A program made the translations under genes and the position numbers. A stretch of DNA of 64,000 bases from assembly GCF_003269295.1 (NCBI RefSeq), contig NZ_QLTT01000016.1, forward strand, positions 39,983 through 103,982, in the 5' to 3' direction. This stretch comes from Lentzea atacamensis. Its GTDB lineage: Bacteria > Actinomycetota > Actinomycetes > Mycobacteriales > Pseudonocardiaceae. Position 1 is the stretch's first letter. Every line of letters begins with the position of its first letter. Under the pieces are notes generated by a model that had not been told where the DNA came from, did no database searches, and saw nothing but the letters and a program-made list of their open reading frames with translations. Below are positions 40,445 to 49,579 of the stretch, one piece after another.

Positions 40445-41205
40445 TGCTGCCCGTCGACGACCTCGGTGAGCCGGTGGTGCTCGACCAGCCGGCCCGCGTG
40501 GTCAGCCTGGTCCCCTCCATCACCGAGGCCGTCGCGGTCAGCGTTCCGTCCGCTCTCATCGGCGCGACGGACTACTGCACCCATCCATCCACTTTGGATG
40601 TTTCACGCGTCGGCGGCTCCAAGTACCCGGACGTCGACAAGGTCATGGCGCTGAACCCAGACCTCGTCATCGCAAACTCGGAGGAGAACCGCGCCGAGGA
40701 CGTCGATCGGTTGCGCGCCAACGGCATCCAGGTCTGGGTGACGGAGGCTCCGAAAACCATCCCCATGGCCCTGAAGTCGCTGCGGCGGTTTTTCGGCACC
40801 GCGTGGGACCTCGAACCGGACTGGCTGCGGCAGGCCGAGAACCTGTGGCGGGAGACGAAACCGGCGAGGCTCACCGCGGTGATCCCCGTCTGGCGCCGCC
40901 CCTGGGTGGTCGTCGGCCGCGATACTTTCGCCACCGACGTGTTGCGGCGCTTGGGGATCGAGAACGTCTACGCCTCGGACGACGAGCGCTACCCGCGGCC
41001 GAGCCTGCAGGAGCTGAACGACCGGCGCCCTGACCTGGTGATCCTGCCCGACGAGCCGTACGTGTTCACCCACGAAGACGGCCCGGAAAGCTTTCCCGGT
41101 CTGCCGTACGTGCTGGTCAACGGCCGACACCTGACCTGGTACGGCCCTTCCCTCGTCGAGGCCCGGGAAAGCCTCGAACGGGCCCTCGACTACGGCCAGG
41201 GTTGA
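40444..41205 (+). CDS. Helical-backbone metal-receptor protein without signal peptide
   Basis: A 253-residue TroA/BtuF-like protein: RVVSLVPSITEAV at about 18-30 and VGGSKYPDVDKVMALNPDLV at about 57-76 are typical of cobalamin- or siderophore-binding proteins. It has no signal peptide or lipobox, so it is cytoplasmic and not part of a transporter. Some of these are annotated as cobalamin-binding proteins. It is coupled to npdG by a 1-base overlap. Ligand unknown. Confidence 0.75.
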   Translation: MLPVDDLGEPVVLDQPARVVSLVPSITEAVAVSVPSALIGATDYCTHPSTLDVSRVGGSKYPDVDKVMALNPDLVIANSEENRAEDVDRLRANGIQVWVTEAPKTIPMALKSLRRFFGTAWDLEPDWLRQAENLWRETKPARLTAVIPVWRRPWVVVGRDTFATDVLRRLGIENVYASDDERYPRPSLQELNDRRPDLVILPDEPYVFTHEDGPESFPGLPYVLVNGRHLTWYGPSLVEARESLERALDYGQG

Positions 41206-41254
41206 CAACCGTAGGTGGATTCGCGGCACTCGTTGCGCTGACAAGATCTTCGCC

Positions 41255-41677
41255 ATGGGGAAACCAGCCGCGATCATCGCGACCGCCGCAGCCGTCACGA
41301 CTCTCACCGCCGTCCCGGCCCAGGCCGAGCCGATGGTCCAGTACCAGCTCGCCGGCAGCAACCGCTGCCTCGCCGACAGCGGCACCGACATCGTGCTGAG
41401 GGCCTGCAACGAGACAGTCATCAACCAGATCTGGATCGTCCCGAACACCGACGCGGACGTGCCGCACAACAGGGCCACCGGCAACTGCCTGACCGCCACC
41501 ACCTCGGGGAACGTCCTGGGCCAGGACTGCGGCACCGGCAACCAGCGCTGGCGCCGCGAACCTGTCACCAGCACGTCCTTCCGGTTCCGCAACATCGCCA
41601 CCGGCAAGTGCCTGACCGCTCAGGTCACGGTTGCCGCGTGCACGACGTCGAGCGCGAAGTGGAACGGTCTGCGCTAG
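41255..41677 (+). CDS. Secreted ricin-type beta-trefoil lectin-like protein
   Basis: A 140-residue exported single-domain lectin. Signal peptide at about 1-24 (AAIIATAAAVTTLTAVPAQA), then QxW-type repeats: NQIWIVPN, NQRWRREP and the closing SAKWNGLR, each after a Cys pair. A CAAGAT box lies 7 bases before ATG 41255. It overlaps by 4 bases the stop of the convergent aminopeptidase. Carbohydrate binding is inferred. Confidence 0.8.
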   Translation: MGKPAAIIATAAAVTTLTAVPAQAEPMVQYQLAGSNRCLADSGTDIVLRACNETVINQIWIVPNTDADVPHNRATGNCLTATTSGNVLGQDCGTGNQRWRREPVTSTSFRFRNIATGKCLTAQVTVAACTTSSAKWNGLR

Positions 41678-42615
41678 TCGCGGAGCCGGTCCGTGGCCGC
41701 CAGCAAGGCGGACAGGATGCCGGGCTCGTCGTAGGCGTGCCCGGCGTCCGGCACCAGCACCAGTTCCGATCCCGGCCAGGCCTTGTGCAGGTCCCAGGCC
41801 GACACCGCGGGCGTCGCGATGTCGTAGCGCCCCTGCACGATCACGCCGGGAATGTCCCTCAGCCGCCCGGCATCCCGGATCAGCTGCCCCTCCTCGAACC
41901 ACCCGTTGTTCACGAAGTAGTGGTTCTCGATCCGCGCGAACGCCAGCGCGTACGAGGGCACCGCGAAGTCCGCCACCAGTTCGGGCCGCGGCAGCAACGT
42001 CACCGTCGCGCCCTCCCAGGTGCTCCACGCGACGGCGGCCGGGCCGTGCACCTCGGGATCCGGGTCGGCCAGCAGCTTCGCGTACAGCTCGACGGGATCG
42101 CCGTCGAGTCCGGAGATCGGCTCCATGAACTTCTCCCACAGATCAGGGAAGAGGTTCGCCGCCCCACCGCGGTAGTACCAGTCCACTTCGGACGAACGCA
42201 GCGTGAAGATGCCGCGCAGCACCAGTTCGGTGACCCGCGAGGGGTGCTTCTCGGCGTACGCCAGCGCCAGCGTCGAACCCCAGGACCCGCCGAACACCTG
42301 CCACCGCGAGATGCCGAGCGACTCCCGCAGCAGTTCCATGTCGGCGACGAGGTGCCAGGTCGTGTTCAACGACAGATCGCCCGACTCGGAGGCGTGTGGC
42401 AACGAGCGCCCGCACCCGCGCTGGTCGAACAGGACGATCCGGTAGGCGGACGGGTCGAACAGGCGGCGGTGCGACGGTGAACACCCGCCACCGGGGCCGC
42501 CGTGCAGGAAGACGACGGGCTTGCCGGACGGGTTGCCGCACTCCTCCCAGTACACGAGGTTGCCGTCACCGGTGTCCAGGTGACCTGACGCGTGGGGCTC
42601 GATCTCCGGGTACAT
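41674..42615 (-). CDS. pip: Proline iminopeptidase (prolyl aminopeptidase)
   Basis: A 313-residue alpha/beta hydrolase that releases N-terminal proline. Family signatures are VVFLHGGPGGGCSPSHRRLF (about 34-53), DQRGCGRS, the nucleophile elbow FGGSWGSTLAL and the catalytic Asp/His in GRYDIATP and PDAGHAYDEPG. ATG 42615 gives the standard length, and the long in-frame extension upstream is antisense to the GST gene. GACGAT ends six bases before the start, on the strand opposite the GST -10. Confidence 0.92.
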   Translation of the reverse strand: MYPEIEPHASGHLDTGDGNLVYWEECGNPSGKPVVFLHGGPGGGCSPSHRRLFDPSAYRIVLFDQRGCGRSLPHASESGDLSLNTTWHLVADMELLRESLGISRWQVFGGSWGSTLALAYAEKHPSRVTELVLRGIFTLRSSEVDWYYRGGAANLFPDLWEKFMEPISGLDGDPVELYAKLLADPDPEVHGPAAVAWSTWEGATVTLLPRPELVADFAVPSYALAFARIENHYFVNNGWFEEGQLIRDAGRLRDIPGVIVQGRYDIATPAVSAWDLHKAWPGSELVLVPDAGHAYDEPGILSALLAATDRLRD

Positions 42616-42633
42616 GGGCCTATCGTCGACGAC
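42616..42633. promoter_or_regulatory. 18-base divergent start region of pip and the GST-like gene
   Basis: Only 18 bases separate the two start codons. The plus strand has TATCGT at 42621-42626, 7 bases before ATG 42634. The minus strand has GACGAT at 42627-42622, 6 bases before ATG 42615. The two -10 boxes overlap, and both messages would be leaderless. Confidence 0.6.
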
Positions 42634-43491
42634 ATGGCGCAGTTCACGAAGGAGACCTCGACCACCGGGGCGTTCGTCCGGCAGCCCAACCGCTTCACCG
42701 CGCGCCCGGAGCCCGAACCGGGCCGCTACCGGCTCGTCGTCAGCCTCGCCTGCCCGTGGGCGCACCGCGCGATCATCGTCCGCAAGCTCCTGAAGCTCGA
42801 AGACGCCATCTCGCTCGCGGTGGTCGACCCGATCCGGGACGAACGCGGCTGGCGCTTCCCCGAGACCGACCCGGTCTTGGGCATCGACTTCCTCAAAGAG
42901 GCCTACGACAGGGCTGACCCCGGCTACGACGGCCGCGTCACCGTCCCGGCGCTCGTCGACACCACCACCGGCGAGGTCGTCACCAACGACTACCCGCAGA
43001 TCACGCTGGACTTCAGCCTCCGCTGGCGCCCGGACAGCACTCTCTACCCGGAGCACCTCAGGGATGAGATCGACGCCTGGATCGAGCCGATCTTCCACAA
43101 CGTCAACAACGGCGTCTACAAGGCGGGTTTCGCCACGTCACAGGAGGCCTACGAGGAGGCGTACACCAACCTGTTCGCCGAGCTGGACCGCATCGAGGAG
43201 CACCTCGGCAGCCACAGCCACCTCGTCGGCGACCAGCTCACGGAGGCCGACATCAGGCTCTGGACCACGCTGGTCAGGTTCGACGCCGTCTACCACGGAC
43301 ACTTCAAATGCAACCGGGACAAGCTGACCGAGATGCCGAACCTGTGGGCGTACGCGAAGCGCCTCTACGCGATGTTCGGCGACACGGTCGACTGGGACCA
43401 CATCAAGCGCCACTACTACGTGACGCACCACCAGATCAATCCGACCGGGATAGTGCCGGCGGGCCCAGACCCGGAGGTCTGGACCCGCTGA
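42634..43491 (+). CDS. ECM4/YqjG-type glutathione transferase-like reductase
   Basis: A 285-residue GST-family protein related to glutathionyl-hydroquinone reductases. The CPWAHR motif (Cys near 39) supplies the active Cys. VPALVDTTTGEVVTNDYPQI and the C-terminal all-helical domain (NNGVYKAGFATSQEAYEEAY, LTEADIRLWTTLVRFD) fit the Xi class. Actinobacteria use mycothiol, so the thiol cofactor is probably mycothiol; that is inference. ATG 42634 is set by the overlapping promoter. Confidence 0.85.
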   Translation: MAQFTKETSTTGAFVRQPNRFTARPEPEPGRYRLVVSLACPWAHRAIIVRKLLKLEDAISLAVVDPIRDERGWRFPETDPVLGIDFLKEAYDRADPGYDGRVTVPALVDTTTGEVVTNDYPQITLDFSLRWRPDSTLYPEHLRDEIDAWIEPIFHNVNNGVYKAGFATSQEAYEEAYTNLFAELDRIEEHLGSHSHLVGDQLTEADIRLWTTLVRFDAVYHGHFKCNRDKLTEMPNLWAYAKRLYAMFGDTVDWDHIKRHYYVTHHQINPTGIVPAGPDPEVWTR

Positions 43492-43500
43492 CGAGAAACC

Positions 43501-44355
43501 TCAGTGGAAGGTGTGCTCGGGACCGGGGAACTGGTGCCCGCGCACCTCGTTGGCGAACTCGGTGGCCGCGCCCAGCATGATGTTGCCGATGTCCGCGTAG
43601 CGCTTGACGAACCGAGGCGCCTTGCCGCGGTTCAGGCCCATCATGTCCTGCCAGACGAGCACCTGGGCGTCGGTGTCCGGACCGGCGCCGATGCCCACGG
43701 TCGGGATGACCAGGTCGTGCGTGATCTGCTTCGCGACCTCGGCGGTCACCATCTCCAGCACGACCGCGAACGCGCCCGCCTCCTGCACCGCGATCGCGTC
43801 CTGGAGCACCACGTCGTGGTTCTCGTGACGCCCCTGCACGCGGTAGCCGCCCAGCTGGTGCTCGGACTGCGGGGTGAAGCCGATGTGCGCCATGACCGGG
43901 ATGCCCGCGGCGGTGATCGCGCGGATGTGCGGCGCGAAGTACGAGCCGCCCTCCAGCTTGACCGCGTGCGCCTGGCCTTCCTTCATGAACCGGACCGCCG
44001 TCGCGACAGCCTGCTCGACCGACACCTGGTAGGAGCCGAACGGCAGGTCAGCGACCACGAGAGTGCGCTTGACCGAGCGCGTCACCGCGCGTACCAGCGG
44101 GACCAGTTCGTCCACCGTGACCGGCAGCGAGGTGTCGTGCCCGTAGACGGTGTTCGACGCGGAGTCGCCGACCAGCAGGACGGGGATGCCGGCCTCGTCG
44201 AAGATCGAGGCGGTGAACGTGTCGTACGCGGTGAGCATGGGCCACGGCTCGCCGCGTTCCTTCATCTCACGCAGGTGATGGACGCGAACCCTCTTGGCGG
44301 GGGCCTTCTGGCCTGCTCCGCCGGCGTAGGGCGCGGAAACTTCGGCATTGGTCAT
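43501..44355 (-). CDS. panB: 3-methyl-2-oxobutanoate hydroxymethyltransferase
   Basis: A 284-residue TIM-barrel enzyme that makes ketopantoate, the first step of pantothenate and CoA synthesis. Signatures: MLTAYDTFTASIFDEAGIPV with VGDSASNTVYGHD, VKLEGGSYFAPHIRAI, PVMAHIGFTPQSEHQLGG, the catalytic Glu in AVVLEMV, and IPTVGIGAGPDTDAQVLVWQ. AGGAAAGG precedes ATG 44355. No panC or panD is near it. In mycobacteria panB also lies near the Hip1-type peptidases. Confidence 0.95.
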   Translation of the reverse strand: MTNAEVSAPYAGGAGQKAPAKRVRVHHLREMKERGEPWPMLTAYDTFTASIFDEAGIPVLLVGDSASNTVYGHDTSLPVTVDELVPLVRAVTRSVKRTLVVADLPFGSYQVSVEQAVATAVRFMKEGQAHAVKLEGGSYFAPHIRAITAAGIPVMAHIGFTPQSEHQLGGYRVQGRHENHDVVLQDAIAVQEAGAFAVVLEMVTAEVAKQITHDLVIPTVGIGAGPDTDAQVLVWQDMMGLNRGKAPRFVKRYADIGNIMLGAATEFANEVRGHQFPGPEHTFH

Positions 44356-44467
44356 CGTCGACCGTTCCTTTCCTCGAGGCCCGCGTGAGCAGGTCCCCGG
44401 GCGCGTTGTGCACGGTTGCCGAAGACCAGAGTGACACCGTTAGCCGGAAACAGGTCGTAGATGCGGC

Positions 44468-44473
44468 TACCGT
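44468..44473 (+). promoter_or_regulatory. -10 box (TACCGT) of the VOC gene
   Basis: TACCGT ends 7 bases before GTG 44481, supporting a leaderless start there instead of the frame start 32 codons upstream. Confidence 0.6.
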
Positions 44474-44480
44474 CACACAC

Positions 44481-44840
44481 GTGGCATCCCGAATCACCGA
44501 GCTGGTACTCGACTGCACCGATCCGGAACGCCTTGCCACCTTCTGGGGAGAAGTTCTGGGCTACGAGGTGCTCGGCCGCGGCGACGACTGGGCCGAGATC
44601 GGACCGCCGGACAAGCGCTCGACGTTGCTGTTCCTGCGCAACCCCGACCGCAAGCTGCAGAAGCTCCGGTTGCACATCGACGTGACGGCCACCGACCGCG
44701 AGCAGGACGCCGAGCTGGAACGGCTCCTCGCGCTCGGCGCCACGCCCGTCGACATCAGCCAGGGCGAGGTGAGCTGGCACGTGCTCGCCGACCCGGAGGG
44801 CAACGAGTTCTGCCTGCTCAGCGGTCGGGCAGACCCCTGA
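44481..44840 (+). CDS. Glyoxalase/VOC-fold protein
   Basis: A 119-residue single VOC domain of the type with one beta-alpha-beta-beta-beta pair per half: ITELVLDCTDPERLATFWGE (about 4-23), LRLHIDVTATDREQDAEL, and the closing VLADPEGNEFCLL with the metal-ligand Glu position. The family includes dioxygenases and drug-binding proteins. This subgroup has no known reaction. It overlaps by 23 bases the end of the convergent hydrolase. Confidence 0.8.
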   Translation: MASRITELVLDCTDPERLATFWGEVLGYEVLGRGDDWAEIGPPDKRSTLLFLRNPDRKLQKLRLHIDVTATDREQDAELERLLALGATPVDISQGEVSWHVLADPEGNEFCLLSGRADP

Positions 44841-45657
44841 GGACCTCCCGGACGGCCATGACCACGGCATCCGGCCGGTCCATCTGAATCATGTGCCTGC
44901 TTCCGGGCACCGGCACGTTGCGTCCCCACGGCACTAGGGCGGCCAACGACTGGTGCTCCGGCCACACCCGACGCCCCGCCGTGAGCACGACGAACGGCAC
45001 TTTGGGCAGCTCACGACGCCTGCGCAGGCGTTCCAGCGTCGCCACCTGACCGGGGTACGACGCGAGCTCGGCCAGCACCGCCCGGCCCACCCCCGGCCGC
45101 CGGTAGACCATCTGCACCAGGTCGGCGGGTGCCGGGTCGGTCACCCCCAGCGTCGACGCCGCCGTCAGCAGGTTGCGGAACGAGTGCCCGAAGCGCCGCG
45201 TCATCCGGGCACCGAGCCACCGGCTGCCGAACGCCCGGAGTCCCTGCGCGACCACCGCGGACACGTCGAAAGGCGCGCCCGCGCCCGGCGTCTCCGTGTC
45301 CGGATCGAGCAGAACGAGCCCGTTGACGCGGTGCGGCCGTAGCCGGGCATAGGCCTCGACGTGCATCGACGCCATCGAATGCCCGATCAGCACCGCATGC
45401 GGGATCCCGCGCAGCACGGCGTCCAGGACGGCCACCTCGCGCGCCAGCGACGGCCCGCGCCTGGCTGGTCCGCTCATACCGAGCCCCGGCCGGTCGAACA
45501 CGATCACCCGAGCCAGCGGTTCGAGCAGCCGCACCGTCCGGTCCCAGTCGAACCACGCCCCGCCGAGCCCGGAGCTGAGCACCACGACAGGCTGGTCGAC
45601 ACGCCCGTAGGAGGCGACGTGCACCCGTCCGGCCGAAGACGGGATCATGGCGGTCAT
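44818..45657 (-). CDS. Alpha/beta hydrolase
   Basis: A 279-residue alpha/beta-fold hydrolase. The oxyanion region VVLSSGLGGAWFDWDRTVRL and FDRPGLGMSG, the nucleophile elbow GHSMASM (Ser near 97) and the final His in PGSRHMIQMDRPDAV are present. The nearest relatives are esterase/lipase-like or haloalkane-dehalogenase-like proteins of unknown substrate. ATG 45657 is chosen; ATG 45648 is an alternative. The very long in-frame extension upstream is antisense to lysX. Confidence 0.82.
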   Translation of the reverse strand: MTAMIPSSAGRVHVASYGRVDQPVVVLSSGLGGAWFDWDRTVRLLEPLARVIVFDRPGLGMSGPARRGPSLAREVAVLDAVLRGIPHAVLIGHSMASMHVEAYARLRPHRVNGLVLLDPDTETPGAGAPFDVSAVVAQGLRAFGSRWLGARMTRRFGHSFRNLLTAASTLGVTDPAPADLVQMVYRRPGVGRAVLAELASYPGQVATLERLRRRRELPKVPFVVLTAGRRVWPEHQSLAALVPWGRNVPVPGSRHMIQMDRPDAVVMAVREVLRGLPDR

Positions 45658-45678
45658 GGGTGGACCTCGGGAGCTGAC

Positions 45679-48600
45679 GTGACACCGGCGTGGAAGTGGA
45701 AGGCCGCGGGCGCGATCGCGACGGTGGTGCAGCTCGCCGGGGTCTTGTCGCTCTTCCGGCTGGTCCTGCCGGAGGACAGCTGGTTCACCGACGTCGCGGA
45801 CGGCGTCGGGTACCTCCTCGGCCTGCCGATCGACGGCAACCTCTTCATCGCCCTGGTGTTCTTCGTGCTGGGCTCCGCGTTGCGCAGGCACAAGCGAGCG
45901 GCGCTGTGGGCGCTGCTGCTGTTCCAGGTCGTCGGCCTGACGCTCGTCGGGTTCATCATGGTCATCTTGGCCGTAGCACCTGAAGAAGTCCTGGAGGACG
46001 GCGAGCAGGCGCACTGGGTGTCTCTGAGCGTCGGCCTCGCGAGCTCCGTGGTGTTCGTGACGCTGCTGTGGATCGTGCGTGACGCGTTCCCCGCCCGGCT
46101 GGCCCGCGGTGCGTGGCGGCAAGCGCTTGCGTCGTTCGTGCTGGGCATGGTCGCGCTGGTGCTCCTCGGCTGGGGCCTCGCCGAGGTCTTCCCCGGCAAG
46201 CTGGTGGAACAGCTCGACAAGCTGGCTTGGGCGGCGAACCAGGCCACGGGTGAGGTCGTCCGGCTGGGACGGCTCGACATCCCCGAGGGCCCGCAGTGGC
46301 TGAGTGTGCTCCTCGGGCTGGGTGGCACGCTCGTCGCGATCCGCGGTCTGTACGTGTTCCTCCGCGGTGTCCGCACCCAGAGCATGATCACACCGGACCA
46401 GGAGCTCGACGTGCGCCGGCTGCTGGCAGCCGACGGTGAGCCCGACTCGCTGGGCTACTTCGCGACGCGGCGCGACAAGAGCGTGGTGTTCGCGGCTTCC
46501 GGGCGGGCGGCTCTGACGTATCGGGTGATCGGGGGCGTGACGCTGGCGTCGGCCGACCCGATCGGTGACGAGGAAGCCTGGCCGGAGGCCGTGCTGGCGT
46601 GGCTGTCCGAGGCCCGCACCTACGGCTGGATGCCCGGCGTTCTGGGTGCTTCCGAACGGGGTGCGCAGGTCTACTCCGACGCCGGGCTCAAGGCGCTGGA
46701 GATCGGCGACGAGGCGATTCTGGACGTGCGCGAGTTCAACCTCGCCGGTCCGGAACGCCGAGGGCTGCGGCAGGCGGTGTCCCGCGTCGAACGCGCCGGG
46801 TACACCGCGCGGGTGCGCCGGCACAGCGAGATCGCGCCGGACGAGATGTCGTCCATTCTGGACCTCGCGCAGGCGTGGCGGGGTGCCGAGACCGAGCGCG
46901 GGTTCTCGATGGCGCTGGGACGTCTGGGAGATCCGAGCGACGGCCGGTGCGTGATGGTCGAGGCCTACGACGCCTCCGGGGCGTTGCGCGGGCTCCTGTC
47001 GTTCGTGCCGTGGGGCCGTCGTGGCGTGTCGCTGGACCTGATGCGGCGTGACCGGGCGGCGGAGAACGGCCTGAACGAGTACATGGTCGCCCAGCTCGCG
47101 GCCGCCGCCGGCCACCTCGGCGTGCAGCGGATCTCACTGAACTTCGCGATGTTCCGCGCGGTGTTCGAGGAGGGCGAGAAGATCGGCGCGGGCCCGGTGC
47201 TGCGGGCGTGGCGGAGGGTGCTGTCGCTCGCGTCGCGGTTCTTCCAGCTGGAGTCGCTGTACCGGTCGAACGCCAAGTACCTGCCGGACTGGGAGCCGCG
47301 TTTCCTCTGCTACCAGCGTTCCCGGTCGTTGCCGCGGGTCAGCATCGCCGCTGGCGTGGCAGAGGGTTTCGTGCCGTCACTGCGGTCGTTGCGCAAGCGC
47401 GCTCTGCAGAAGACGGACGTGAGTTCCGACTTCGCCGCGAAGGTCGCCGAGATCGACGCGATCCGCGTCGAACCGAAGGTGGTCCGGCGTCCCGAACAGG
47501 TGCGGGTGCGCATCGCGAAGGTCGAACGGCTCGTCTCGCAGGGCGTCGACCCGTATCCGGTCGGCTTCGACCGCTCGGATCTCCTCGTCGCGGCGCGGGA
47601 CCGCTTCGGCGAGGTGGTCTCGGTCACCGGACGCGTGGTGGCGCTGCGGGAGATGGGCAAGCTCTGCTTCGCGCGGCTGCGGGACTTCAGCGGCGAGATC
47701 CAGCTGATGCTGTCCGTCGACTCGCTCGGCGACGCGCTCGCCTCCTGGAAGTCCGATGTGGACCTGGGCGACCACGTCGGCGTCACCGGCGAGGTGGTCA
47801 AGTCGGACCACGGCGAGATCTCCGTGCTGGCCTCCTCGTGGACGATGACCGCGAAGTGCCTGCACCCGTTGCCGGACAAGCGGAAGGGCTTCACCGATCC
47901 GGAGGCCCGCGTCCGTCAGCGCTACCTCGACCTCGTGGTGAACCAGGACTCGGCGGCGTTGCTGAAGCTGCGCAGCGACGTCATCCGCAGCGTGCGCGAG
48001 TTCCTGCACTCGCACTCCTACCTCGAAGTCGAGACGCCGATGCTGCAGGCGGTGCACGGCGGCGCGAACGCGAGGCCGTTCGTCACCCACATCAACGCCT
48101 ACGACATGCGCATGTACCTGCGGATCGCGCCGGAGTTGTACCTGAAGCGGCTGTGCGTCGCTGGCGTGGACCGGGTGTTCGAGCTGAACCGCAACTTCCG
48201 CAACGAGGGCGCGGACGCCACGCACAACCCCGAGTTCACGATGCTGGAGGCCTACCAGTCCTATGCGGACTACCGGGTCATGCTCGACCTGGTGCGCAAG
48301 CTGATCCAGCACGCGGCGCGCACGGCGTTCGGCGCGGAGGTGGCCGAGCGGCCGGACGGCACGTTCGACCTCTCGGGGGAGTGGCCGGTGGTTCCGGTCT
48401 ACACCGCCGTTTCCGCGGCGCTGGAAACCGTCGTCACACTGGACACGTCGGTCTCGGAGCTGCGTTCGCTGCTCGCTTCGCGGGGCGTCGAGATCAACGA
48501 GGACTGGGACCACGGCCAGCTGGTGCAGGAGGCCTACGACTCGTTCGTCGAGGCTTCCACCGTCGGCCCGACCTTCTACATCGACTTCCCGACCTCGGTG

Positions 48601-48921
48601 TCACCGCTGACCCGTCAGCACCGCGTCGACCCGCGCCTGGCCGAGCGGTGGGACCTCGTCGCGTTCGGCGCGGAGATCGGCACCGCGTACTCGGAGCTGA
48701 CCGACCCGCTGGAGCAGCGGCGCCGGCTGGAGGCGCAGTCGTTGAAGGCCGCGTCCGGTGACGTCGAGGCGATGGAGCTGGACGAGGACTTCCTGCGGGC
48801 GCTGGAGCACGGCATGCCGCCGACGGGTGGGCTCGGCATGGGCGTCGACCGGTTGCTCATGATGCTGACCGGCACGTCGATCCGGCAGACCGTGCTCTTC
48901 CCCTTCGTCCGTCCCCAATGA
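45679..48921 (+). CDS. lysX: Bifunctional lysylphosphatidylglycerol synthase/lysyl-tRNA synthetase LysX
   Basis: A 1080-residue fusion as in Mycobacterium tuberculosis LysX. Residues 1-235 are about six membrane helices. About 245-560 is the MprF-type aminoacyl-phosphatidylglycerol transferase (DUF2156), including GYFATRRDKSVVFAASGR and RFFQLESLYRSNAKYLPDWE. About 610-710 is an OB-fold anticodon-binding domain (VSVTGRVVALREMGKLCFAR) and 730-1080 a class II synthetase core with motif 2 FRNEGADATHNPEFT (about 842) and motif 3 GLGMGVDRLLM (about 1052). It charges tRNA with lysine and adds lysine to phosphatidylglycerol, giving resistance to cationic peptides. GTG 45679 has GGGAG upstream. Confidence 0.95.
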   Translation: MTPAWKWKAAGAIATVVQLAGVLSLFRLVLPEDSWFTDVADGVGYLLGLPIDGNLFIALVFFVLGSALRRHKRAALWALLLFQVVGLTLVGFIMVILAVAPEEVLEDGEQAHWVSLSVGLASSVVFVTLLWIVRDAFPARLARGAWRQALASFVLGMVALVLLGWGLAEVFPGKLVEQLDKLAWAANQATGEVVRLGRLDIPEGPQWLSVLLGLGGTLVAIRGLYVFLRGVRTQSMITPDQELDVRRLLAADGEPDSLGYFATRRDKSVVFAASGRAALTYRVIGGVTLASADPIGDEEAWPEAVLAWLSEARTYGWMPGVLGASERGAQVYSDAGLKALEIGDEAILDVREFNLAGPERRGLRQAVSRVERAGYTARVRRHSEIAPDEMSSILDLAQAWRGAETERGFSMALGRLGDPSDGRCVMVEAYDASGALRGLLSFVPWGRRGVSLDLMRRDRAAENGLNEYMVAQLAAAAGHLGVQRISLNFAMFRAVFEEGEKIGAGPVLRAWRRVLSLASRFFQLESLYRSNAKYLPDWEPRFLCYQRSRSLPRVSIAAGVAEGFVPSLRSLRKRALQKTDVSSDFAAKVAEIDAIRVEPKVVRRPEQVRVRIAKVERLVSQGVDPYPVGFDRSDLLVAARDRFGEVVSVTGRVVALREMGKLCFARLRDFSGEIQLMLSVDSLGDALASWKSDVDLGDHVGVTGEVVKSDHGEISVLASSWTMTAKCLHPLPDKRKGFTDPEARVRQRYLDLVVNQDSAALLKLRSDVIRSVREFLHSHSYLEVETPMLQAVHGGANARPFVTHINAYDMRMYLRIAPELYLKRLCVAGVDRVFELNRNFRNEGADATHNPEFTMLEAYQSYADYRVMLDLVRKLIQHAARTAFGAEVAERPDGTFDLSGEWPVVPVYTAVSAALETVVTLDTSVSELRSLLASRGVEINEDWDHGQLVQEAYDSFVEASTVGPTFYIDFPTSVSPLTRQHRVDPRLAERWDLVAFGAEIGTAYSELTDPLEQRRRLEAQSLKAASGDVEAMELDEDFLRALEHGMPPTGGLGMGVDRLLMMLTGTSIRQTVLFPFVRPQ

Positions 48922-48928
48922 GTTCGGC

Positions 48929-49576
48929 TCAGTGATCGAGGTACGCGAGCACGGCCTGGACCCGGCGGTCACCCGTGCCGTCCTCGGAGTTCAGGCCGAG
49001 CTTGAGGAAGACGTTGCCGATGTGCTTGTGCACGGCTCCCGCGCTGATGACCAACCGCTCGCCGATGGCCGCGTTCGACAACCCCTGCGCCATCAGCCCG
49101 AGGACCTCGCGCTCACGTGGTGACAGCACGCTGAGCGCGTCGTCAGCCTTGCGCCGCACCAGCAGCTGCGACACGACCTCGGGGTCGAGCGCCGTGCCGC
49201 CGTTCGCCACCCGGTGCAACGAGTCGAGGAAGTCCGCGACCTTGCCAACACGTTCCTTGAGCAGATAGCCGACACCACCACTCGTTCCCGCCAGCAGCTC
49301 GTGCGCGTAGCTCTGCTCCACCCACGCACTCAGCACGAGCACGGCGAGTTTCGGGTGCCGGCGTCGCGCCTCCACGGCCGCCTTGAGCCCTTCGTCCGTG
49401 AACGTAGGTGGCATCCGCACGTCGACAACGGCGATGTCCGGCTCATGCTCGGCCACGGCGTCGAGGAAGTCGTCCGGGTTGTCCGTGGCCGCTGCCACGT
49501 CGAGCCCTTCGTTGCGCAACAACAACGTCAGCCCCTCGCGGAGCAACGCGTCGTCCTCGGCGATCACGATGCGCAT
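48929..49576 (-). CDS. NarL/FixJ-family response regulator
   Basis: A 215-residue two-component regulator. The receiver domain has the acidic pocket IAEDDALLREGL, phosphorylated Asp in VVDVRMPP (about 51) and the Lys in YLLKERVG (about 107). The LuxR-type HTH is at about 148-205 (LSPREREVLGLMAQGLSNAA, GAVHKHIGNVFLKLGL). It is transcribed directly after its histidine kinase (3-base gap). Its target is not visible. Confidence 0.92.
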   Translation of the reverse strand: MRIVIAEDDALLREGLTLLLRNEGLDVAAATDNPDDFLDAVAEHEPDIAVVDVRMPPTFTDEGLKAAVEARRRHPKLAVLVLSAWVEQSYAHELLAGTSGGVGYLLKERVGKVADFLDSLHRVANGGTALDPEVVSQLLVRRKADDALSVLSPREREVLGLMAQGLSNAAIGERLVISAGAVHKHIGNVFLKLGLNSEDGTGDRRVQAVLAYLDH

Positions 49577-49579
49577 GGG

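Noticed and set aside
45361..45678. N-terminal 106-codon extension of lysX
   Set aside because: It is antisense to the alpha/beta hydrolase gene; GTG 45679 has a ribosome site and begins just before the membrane region.
44818..47115. 765-codon minus-strand frame that includes the alpha/beta hydrolase
   Set aside because: Only the last 279 codons have hydrolase motifs; the rest is antisense to lysX.
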